DNA of 64,000 nucleotides, taken from positions 620,001 to 684,000 of the forward strand of contig NZ_ATVL01000006.1 of assembly GCF_000420705.1 (NCBI RefSeq), read 5' to 3'. Positions 57,634 to 64,000 of the stretch are shown piece after piece; the first letter of the stretch is position 1; each line of letters opens with the position of its first letter. Position numbers and translations under genes: made by a program. This DNA is from Hymenobacter norwichensis DSM 15439 (GTDB lineage: Bacteria; Bacteroidota; Bacteroidia; Cytophagales; Hymenobacteraceae). The notes below the pieces were generated by a model. That model made no database searches. It saw nothing but the letters and a program-made list of their open reading frames with translations, and was not told the origin of the DNA.

Positions 57634-58509
57634 TTACTGCCCTTTAGGTTTTTTGCGGGTAGCCTGGTAGATGCGACCTTTCTCGTTGCTGAACACGAAG
57701 TTCTCGTTGTCGATAAAGGAAATGGCTTCGGTTTGGCCTGAACTTGGGATGGGCAGGCAGCTTTTGCGGCCGTCGAAGAGGCGGCGGCCGGGTTGGCGCT
57801 CTATCAGATACACGTGGCCGTAGCCGAGCAGGGCCACCGTGCGGCTGTCGGGGCTGAGGTCAGCGCCGGTTATCCAGGTGTTGATTTTGATACTATCGAG
57901 CAGGGTGGCTACGTGGTAGCCGGGGCGAGCGGGTACGCCGTACATCTTCACCCAGTTGCCTTTGCCGCGGTTTTTAGTGAACAGATACAGGCTATCCTGC
58001 CGGTAATAAAACGCCTCACAATCGAAGTTGCGCTCGTCTTTGCGCGGCGGAAATTCCTTTTGATCGGGGTAGCGAAACTGAATGGTGTCTACCTGATTAA
58101 AGTTCACCCCGCTGAGCCGGTAAATGGCTAGGTTGCGGCGCTTGTTCTGGTTGTTGCCGAAGTCGCCGATGTAGAGGTGGCCTTCGTCGTCGCGGGTTAA
58201 ATCCTCCCAGTCGATGTTGACGAGTGGCAGCTTGAGCGTCTGCAACAAGTCGCCCTGCGGCGTAACCTTGTACAAACTGGCTGCTGTGCCCCCGTCGCCG
58301 TGGGTCCATAAGTCGCCTTGGTCATTGGCCAGCGCAAATCCCGAGCTTTCAATAAGAACCGTCTTCGATATCCGGCCAATCTGCCGCACTGCGTAGTCTT
58401 GCCGCACCTGCGAGAAGTCGCCCCGGCCACCGTCTGGCGCACACCCGCAGATAACCGATTGCAGGAACACCAACACAGGAAAGAGCTTATCGCGCAGTAA
58501 AAACAGCAT
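57634..58509 (-). CDS. propeller-like lipoprotein of unknown function
   Basis: 291 residues. The N terminus FPVLVFLQSVICGCAP has a lipobox-like CGC. The mature part is beta-rich with blade-like repeats: GDLWTHGDGGTAASLYKVTPQGDLLQTLKLP, NIDWEDLTRDDEGHLYIGDFGNNQNKRRNLAIYRL, SLYLFTKNRGKGNWVKMYG and TGADLSPDSRTVALLGYGHVYLIERQ. The IDWEDLTRDDEGHLYIGDFGNN motif recurs in Bacteroidota propeller proteins. No catalytic site is obvious. The ATG at 58509 is the start. It is convergent with the disordered protein gene. Confidence 0.78.
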   Translation of the reverse strand: MLFLLRDKLFPVLVFLQSVICGCAPDGGRGDFSQVRQDYAVRQIGRISKTVLIESSGFALANDQGDLWTHGDGGTAASLYKVTPQGDLLQTLKLPLVNIDWEDLTRDDEGHLYIGDFGNNQNKRRNLAIYRLSGVNFNQVDTIQFRYPDQKEFPPRKDERNFDCEAFYYRQDSLYLFTKNRGKGNWVKMYGVPARPGYHVATLLDSIKINTWITGADLSPDSRTVALLGYGHVYLIERQPGRRLFDGRKSCLPIPSSGQTEAISFIDNENFVFSNEKGRIYQATRKKPKGQ

Positions 58510-58649
58510 TTCAGGGTGATTAAGTGAACTAGAACACCTGCCTTCGGCTTCCGGCAGTACCAGGCTAGGAGCACTGCTAGGGCGTTGCGCGCTGCAACAA
58601 TACGCACGGCTGGCTCCTGATGCTACTACGCGAGAAAATAGGCGGGCTA

Positions 58650-59648
58650 CTACTTGAGCACCAAGTATGGCTGAAGTTTCAAGTAAGTAGCCTCATCCAG
58701 CACCCGAATCTGGCGCAGGTCGGTGGGTTGGTGGAATGGGCCGTGCTGCTGCCGATACGCTACCAGCACGCGGGCCAGGCGCTTCCCCATGTACGGGTGG
58801 GCCTGCAACACCTCGAACGGCGCGTTGTTCACATCCAACATAGCTGGCGCAAAACCAGCGCGTACAAACGTGTACTTGCGCAAGCTGTCTACCAAGTCGG
58901 GCGCGTCACGCAGACTGTAGATTTCGCTGAGCTGCTCGGCCCGTAGGAAGCCGCCCAGCCGCTGCCGGTACTCCACTAACCGCCCCGACAGCCCGCGTCC
59001 AATCCCCCGAATCTGCATGAGCTGGGTGGTATCGGCGGCATTGAGGTCAAAGGGTTGGAGGTTGCGGGGCTTGCGGGCGAACTTGCTGGGCGCGGTGCCA
59101 GACTCCGTGCGCGCTGGGTAGGTGCTGTTTGCGGGGTAGCGGCTGGCGTAGGTGCGCGCCTCACGCGCCGGCAGTTGCTCGGGTAGCTGGATGTAGGGTG
59201 CCAGCCGGGCATAGGTAGTATCAGAAAGACCGTAGGCTTTACGGATTTGCTCTTTGGCACGAAAGCCGCCTACCACGTCGCGGTACTTTACCAGCCGCTT
59301 AGCCAACCACTCCGGCAGGCCCCGCGCCTGCCAGTCAGTAACCGCGAAGCTATTGGGGTTGAAAGGAGCCAGCGCCACCTGAGGTACCCGCGCCCGCGCC
59401 ACATAAGTGCGGCGCGGGTAGCGGCTGTTGCTGGCGTAAGTGGGCCGTGCTTGCCGTTGAGCTGCCAGTTCCGCCGCCAACGCATCAAGCTGTTGCTGGT
59501 CGGTGGCGGGATTGTAGGTGGCCAGGCGTGGCCGCACCAACGGCGGAAGCACCAGCAACGCCACTAAAAGGCCAAGCAGCACAACAAAGCCAGATGTTTC
59601 GCGGCGCGAAAACCCGAAATAGCGGCGGAGCCAACGACTAGGCTTCAT
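58650..59648 (-). CDS. membrane-anchored helix-hairpin-helix protein (ComEA-like)
   Basis: 332 residues. One transmembrane segment (FVVLLGLLVALLVLPPLV, about residues 21-38), then a linker and three helix-hairpin-helix units: about 105-155 (LPEWLAKRLVKYRDVVGGFRAKEQI), 200-255 (FDLNAADTTQLMQIRGIGRGLSGRLVEYRQRLGGFLRAEQL) and 275-330 (LDVNNAPFEVLQAHPYMGKRLARVLVAYRQQHGPF). This is the ComEA-type DNA-binding module with a membrane anchor, common in Bacteroidota. A role in DNA uptake is likely but not proven, since no other competence gene is near. The ATG at 59648 is the start. Confidence 0.85.
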   Translation of the reverse strand: MKPSRWLRRYFGFSRRETSGFVVLLGLLVALLVLPPLVRPRLATYNPATDQQQLDALAAELAAQRQARPTYASNSRYPRRTYVARARVPQVALAPFNPNSFAVTDWQARGLPEWLAKRLVKYRDVVGGFRAKEQIRKAYGLSDTTYARLAPYIQLPEQLPAREARTYASRYPANSTYPARTESGTAPSKFARKPRNLQPFDLNAADTTQLMQIRGIGRGLSGRLVEYRQRLGGFLRAEQLSEIYSLRDAPDLVDSLRKYTFVRAGFAPAMLDVNNAPFEVLQAHPYMGKRLARVLVAYRQQHGPFHQPTDLRQIRVLDEATYLKLQPYLVLK

Positions 59649-59780
59649 AATCGATAAGAAGATAGGTGGTATAGAAAGTAAAGCGTAGCTAATGGAACAG
59701 CAAAATAAGACGAGTTCAGCTTGCGGTTGTCGTGTGCCGGTCGGACCTCTTTTTCAGGCAGCCCGACCAAAGCATAATTC

Positions 59781-60749
59781 CTATTTCCTGATTTTCACGT
59801 CCACATCGTAGCGGTAGCGGGGCGGGCCGCCCAGCGGAATAGCAAAGAAGGGTAGCGCCACATCGTACTGGTCAGTGACGTAGAAGACCAGGTCATTGCC
59901 TTCTTTGGTAAGTGAAGTGAGACGCATATCCAAGGATAGGCCGTGCTCTTTGTCGCTGATGGGATGCACGCTGCGGGCCCACACGTTGTCTTGGCTGACG
60001 GCGGCGGGATGGCCGTTTTTGGCCACGCTGAAAATCTTGATGCTCACGTCGCCGTCCAGGTCGAAGTTGCTTTGCCGCACACTCACCACCCGGTCGTTCA
60101 CGAAGGGGTAGAGGTGCGTGATGGCACGCTTGGTGGGTACCAACCGGAAGGCATATTCATAGGTGAAGGCGTTGCCGCCTTCCACGGCCACATTTTCAGT
60201 GGGGCTCGTGCTCAGGAAATAGCGGTATAGGTTGCCATCGTCGCCGGATTTGCCTTGGGCAATGAGCTTGAACACGTACCCCTCGAACTCCGGCACCAAC
60301 TCGCCTTCCAGCGGATTGAGGGGCCCAAAGGTGTACCACTTGCCATCATACTTAGGGTCAACTCCAAACTTCACTTGCTTGAGCAGCGTACCCGACCGAA
60401 AATTGCCCTTGGGCTCGGTGGCGCGGGCATCGGGGCCGGAATGCGTGCCTACGCCGCCGTACAAACTGAACTCGGTGGTGGTGTTCCAGTTGAAGCGCTT
60501 CTCATCGAACTGCCCGCCGCAGTCGGGGTCGAACACGCGGATGTAGACCGGCTGCCGATTGGCTTTCGGAATCAGGAAAAAGAAGGTCTGGGTGAAGTCG
60601 TCGTCGCCCCAGCTTTTATCGGCCTGCGCCCCAAACGTAACCAGAGACGCAATATTTTCGCCGGGGTTTGGCACCGCTTGCGCCTGCGCGGGGCAGCGGC
60701 AGAGCAGTGTCAGAAACCCGCAGAGAAGAAAAAATCGGAACGCACGCAT
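59781..60749 (-). CDS. secreted protein of unknown function
   Basis: 322 residues. Signal peptide (MRAFRFFLLCGFLTLLCRCPAQAQA) cleaved after QAQ, then a beta-rich body with no recognised domain: DFTQTFFFLIPKANRQPVYIRVFDPDCGG, LVPEFEGYVFKLIAQGKSGDDGNLYRYFLS and VFYVTDQYDVALPFFAIPLGGPPRYRYDVDV. The two Cys of the mature part are few. The frame extends to 60779, but the ATG at 60749 is the better start. No operon partner; it is divergent from the DinB-like gene. Confidence 0.75.
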   Translation of the reverse strand: MRAFRFFLLCGFLTLLCRCPAQAQAVPNPGENIASLVTFGAQADKSWGDDDFTQTFFFLIPKANRQPVYIRVFDPDCGGQFDEKRFNWNTTTEFSLYGGVGTHSGPDARATEPKGNFRSGTLLKQVKFGVDPKYDGKWYTFGPLNPLEGELVPEFEGYVFKLIAQGKSGDDGNLYRYFLSTSPTENVAVEGGNAFTYEYAFRLVPTKRAITHLYPFVNDRVVSVRQSNFDLDGDVSIKIFSVAKNGHPAAVSQDNVWARSVHPISDKEHGLSLDMRLTSLTKEGNDLVFYVTDQYDVALPFFAIPLGGPPRYRYDVDVKIRK

Positions 60750-60874
60750 GACGGCAAGATACTTGGATTTTGCCAGCAAATACGGGGGTTTGCCGCAGTA
60801 TAATTGCCGATGCCGGTTGCGGCCCGTATCATTACGTATGCGTTAGTCCGCGTCCTTATCTCCGTCCGTTCAGC

Positions 60875-61468
60875 ATGAGTCCTTACTCCACCCATACCGC
60901 CGAGTTTTTCGATGGTCTGACCGCCGACCTAGCCACCCTGCGCGACATTACGCAGCGCCGGTTTCGGCCCCTCACCGACGACCAACTGAACCGGCGCCCC
61001 AGCCCCAGCAAGTGGAGTGTGGGGCAGTGCCTGGAGCATCTCAACATTGTGGGTGGCCACTACCTGCCCACCATTACGCGCAAGCTCAAGCAGGCCCAGG
61101 AACGCGGCACCAAGCCGGCCGCTACCGTGAAGCACGGCATCATTGGCACTAAAATGACGGAAGCCATGCGCACCCCGGCCAGCGAAAAGTCCACCACGGC
61201 GCCACAACGCTATGCGCCCAGCGGCTCCCGGCTGCCCCGCACGGTAGTAGAGGTTTTTCTGCGCCAGCTAGATGAGCTGGAAGGGTTGCTGCAACAGGCC
61301 CGCAAGGTGAATGCCAACGCCATCCGTATTCCAAACCCCATCATTCCGCTGCTCTGGCCGCGCCTCCCCGATGTGGTGGAGCTGCTGGTAGTGCACCTCA
61401 AGCGCCACGTAGCGCAAGCCGAAAAGGTGCTGGAAACCCGTGGCATCACGCCCGGCCAAACCGCTTAG
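60875..61468 (+). CDS. DinB-like protein
   Basis: 197 residues with the four-helix DinB fold (DUF664/DinB superfamily), often metal-binding and linked to stress or thiol chemistry. The first helix has QCLEHLNIVGGHYLP, with His residues that are typical metal ligands, and the third helix VVELLVVHLKRHVAQAEKVL supplies two more. Its catalytic role is unknown; the family includes thiol-S-transferases and nucleases without a shared reaction. The ATG at 60875 is used. A terminator follows. Confidence 0.82.
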   Translation: MSPYSTHTAEFFDGLTADLATLRDITQRRFRPLTDDQLNRRPSPSKWSVGQCLEHLNIVGGHYLPTITRKLKQAQERGTKPAATVKHGIIGTKMTEAMRTPASEKSTTAPQRYAPSGSRLPRTVVEVFLRQLDELEGLLQQARKVNANAIRIPNPIIPLLWPRLPDVVELLVVHLKRHVAQAEKVLETRGITPGQTA

Positions 61469-61496
61469 GCCGCATAGCCATTAAGCTATTTCAATG

Positions 61497-61530
61497 AACG
61501 TCCCCGCTGGCTGACAGCAGGGACGTTTTC
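61497..61530 (+). terminator. terminator of the DinB-like gene
   Basis: AACGTCCC / GGGACGTT with inner GCTG/CAGC and TTTTCTGTTTT after the stem. It lies 29 bases after the stop codon. Confidence 0.78.
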
Positions 61531-61634
61531 TGTTTTGCGGGAATAGCCCGCTGTTATTTTCAAGCCCACGTGTGGAATTTGCTGTAGGTCGGCATCTGAA
61601 TTGTATCAACTTGCCACCCCATCCGTTTCTGTTG

Positions 61635-64000
61635 TATGCGCCCTTTCCTGTTTAGCTTACTCGCCCTGCTGATGCTATTTTCCGCTGGCTCCTCGCAGCC
61701 CACCCCGCCCGGCTCTGGTGGCCCCAGCGCCGCTACCTGGAAGAAAATCGACCAGCTGCTCACCAAAGACCAGACCGCCTCAGCCGCCAAACTGCTGGAA
61801 CCCCTGTACCAGCAGGCCCGCCAGCGCCAGGACACGCCGGAGTACTTGCGGGCCTTGCTATATAAGCTGCGCCTGCTGGAAGCGAAGGAAGAGGATGCCG
61901 ACGTGCAGGCCATTGCGCTGGTAGAAGTGGACCTGAAAACCGCGAAGTTTCCGGCCCGACCCATTTTGCACAGCCTGCTGGCTCAGCTCTACGCCAATTA
62001 TTATCAGCAGCACCGTTACCAGCTCTACAACCGCACCACCCAGGCCGCGCCCGACCCCACCGACGCCAGCAGCACCGACCTGCGCACCTGGGACGCCGCT
62101 CGCCTCGGCAGCGCCGTTATCAGCCACTACCGCGCCTCATTGCAAGACGAGCCCCAGCGCCAGCAGCAACTGGAACTGGCGGCGCTGAGCTACGCCGTGC
62201 GCGGCGGCAACGCGGAAGGCCGGCAGTTACGCCCTACCCTCTACGACCTGTTGGCCCACCGCGCCATTGACGGCCTCGGCAACGATGAGTACTACGTCAC
62301 TAAGCCCGCCGAGCAGTTCGAGCTGAAAGACGCGGCATTATTCGGGGCGGCTTTCGACTTCAGCCGTCTGAACCTAACCGCCCCCCAGGCCGACTCGCTG
62401 AACGGACAGTTCTGGGCGTTGCAAGCCTTACAGCAGCTCACCCGCTTCCGCCTTACCGACACCAAAAACTCGGCGGCGCTGGCTGATGTGGACCTCAAGC
62501 GCCTGCGCTTCGTGCACCAGCATAGCGAATTGCCAACCAAAGACGAGCTGTACCGCGCCGCGCTGGCTCAAGCCGCTGATACCTATAAAGCCTTACCCGC
62601 GTCCACCGAGTTTATAGCGGAACAGGCCGATAATCTGCGGGAAACCGACCCGGCGAAAGCACGAGAATTGGCTTTGGTAGCCGAAAAACTGTTTCCAAAG
62701 TCGCGTGGTGCCATGCAGGCGAAAGCGTTGCGGCAGGGTATTGAGCGGGTGGAAGTGAGCTTTACCACCGAAGAGGTAGTGCTGCCCAACCAGCCGTGGC
62801 TATTGAAGCTGAACGTGCGCAACGTGGCGCGGCTGTACGCCACGGCGTACCGGGTAAGTGCCGCCCAGGTGGTCCGGCGCCTGAACCGGGAAGACAACTA
62901 CGACGAAAGCAACTTCCAGAAAACCTACGCCCGCGCCCTGACCGCCAAGCCCGCCGCCACCTGGACCCTAGAGGTGCCCAGCCCCGCCGACTACAAAGCC
63001 CATACCGTGCAGCAAGCCGGTCCGGCGCTGCCACTTGGCCACTACCTCGTCGTACTCAGCACTGCTGAAAACCCCACGAAAGAACGCGCTGGTGTAACCA
63101 CTGCCTACGCTCAACTAAGTGTGAGTGAATTGAGTGCAGTGCAGCGCGGCGCGGCGCAACCGGGTGTGGAAGTACTGGCCCTGCACCGGCAGAGCGGGCA
63201 GCCCCTGGTCGACGTAAACGTGTTGCCCTACTTCCAGTACTACGACCAAGCTGCCCGCGCTTACAAACAGCGTCGCGGCGCCCCGGCCACTACCGCTACG
63301 GAAGGCACAACGCAGATTCCGTTGGGCGTAAAAACTGGCGACAACACCCAACTCCGGGCGCTGCTGCTCACCAAAGGCCGCGACTCGCTGCTGGTGGCGG
63401 CCAATGGCTACTACCCGCGCCGCAGCCGCACCTCTGAAGCCGAGCAACCCCAGCGCCGCACGTTCCTCTACACCGACCGCGCCATCTACCGCCCCGGCCA
63501 GATACTCTATTTCAAGGGAATCTTCACCGAAACCCGCGCCGGTAAATCGGAGCTGCTGACCAAACAGCCGGTATCGGTGCGGCTCCAGGACGTGAACGGC
63601 CAAACTGTACAGACGCTGCCCTTCACCACCTCCGACTTCGGAAGCTTCCACGGCTCCATTGTATTGCCCACCGGCTTGCTCAATGGTGAAATGAGCTTGC
63701 AAACCGATAACGGCAGCATCAGCTTCGCGGTAGAAGACTACAAGCGACCCACCTTTCAGGTAACGTTTGAGCCAGTGAAGGGTACGCCCGTACTGGGCCG
63801 GGAAGTGACCATGCGCGGCAAAGCTACCGCCTATGCCGGCCAGTCCATCGACGGGGCCACCGTGCAGTACCGTGTGGTGCGCCGCACGTTCTGGCCGTTT
63901 TTCGGGCGGGGCTACGGCAGCTACCTGCCTGGTCCGCGTGGAGGTCAGCCCGAAGTTGAAATCCTCAATGGCACCGCCCAAACCGATTCGGCGGGCGGCT
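61635..64000 (+). CDS. alpha-2-macroglobulin family protein (N-terminal part, cut by window edge)
   Basis: Periplasmic or surface protein related to the bacterial alpha-2-macroglobulin, a trap for foreign proteases. 788 residues lie in the window. A signal peptide (MRPFLFSLLALLMLFSAGSS) precedes a long helical region (about 30-350) and then macroglobulin-type beta domains: IERVEVSFTTEEVVLPNQPWLLKLNVRNV (about 375), and LYTDRAIYRPGQILYFKGIFTE near 620, the MG2-type signature of the family, followed by FAVEDYKRPTFQVTFEP. The bait region and any thioester (CxEQ) would lie beyond 64000. The ATG at 61635 fits the signal peptide. Confidence 0.87.

Noticed and set aside
58530..58610. Hairpins CTGCC/GGCAG and a CAACAATACGC motif similar to the small repeat family
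   Set aside because: Only a partial match to the 43.6- and 47.7-kb elements; not enough to count as another copy.
63115..63981. 288-residue minus-strand frame
   Set aside because: Antisense to the alpha-2-macroglobulin coding region, which shows the MG2 motif in the opposite frame.
1..64000. CRISPR array, rRNA, tRNA, transposase or prophage genes
   Set aside because: Looked for direct repeats with regular spacers, tRNA-like cloverleaf regions in the gaps, DDE/integrase motifs and phage structural genes; none were seen by eye.

Overview
The window looks like chromosome of an aerobic Bacteroidota bacterium of the order Cytophagales, most likely Hymenobacter or a close relative. This rests on high GC coding sequence, AT-rich gaps, the gliding/T9SS lipoprotein GldH, T9SS C-terminal sorting domains, a PorE-like OmpA protein, a DUF2723 membrane protein, a GWxTD-domain protein, a two-component-propeller hybrid kinase and promoters of the Bacteroidota type (TTG-N19-TAnnTTTG). 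I saw no rRNA, tRNA, CRISPR array, transposase or prophage. The content is mostly core housekeeping.

Layout. 1-10.2 kb: start of secDF, uridine kinase, RdgB, ribosomal protein L31, a GlmU-like nucleotidyltransferase, HolB, HemC, a YjdF-type membrane protein, a cyclophilin and an RmlD-like reductase. 10.2-15.3 kb: an accessory-looking block on the minus strand. It holds an oligopeptide ABC importer (binding lipoprotein plus two permeases, no ATPase), preceded by a small protein with five HGTGGWTG repeats and followed by a separate AT-rich transcription unit with a possible 56-residue Ser/Thr/Asn-rich peptide. 15.3-24.3 kb: an orphan helical protein, then a cluster of PorE-like OmpA protein, hybrid histidine kinase with Hpt, LytTR response regulator and PKD protein. 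24.3-34.6 kb: TPR protein, bacilliredoxin, M3 peptidase, RecQ, KdsD, ManC and RlmB. 34.6-39.8 kb: GWxTD protein, DUF2723 membrane protein and a T9SS-exported cupredoxin. 40-47.7 kb: BirA, RsfS, FtsH, TPR protein, LUD protein, LpxH and a propeller protein. 47.9-53 kb: Zn alcohol dehydrogenase, a T9SS subtilase and an M57-type metalloprotease lipoprotein. 53-54 kb: a gene-poor stretch with decayed coding sequence. 54-64 kb: PSP1-gldH, cold-shock protein, a disordered hydrophilic protein, a propeller lipoprotein, an HhH protein, an uncharacterised secreted protein, a DinB-like protein and the start of an alpha-2-macroglobulin.

Functional links. KdsD and LpxH belong to lipopolysaccharide core and lipid A synthesis; ManC and RmlD supply sugar nucleotides. 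SecDF, GldH, the PorE-like protein and the T9SS cargo describe the export route for surface proteins. RsfS, L31, RlmB and FtsH concern ribosomes and membrane quality control. The least explained part is the repeat peptide next to the oligopeptide importer. A family of small hairpin repeats lies between genes at 35.8, 43.6 and 47.7 kb, and a perfect 29-bp palindrome separates manC from rlmB.
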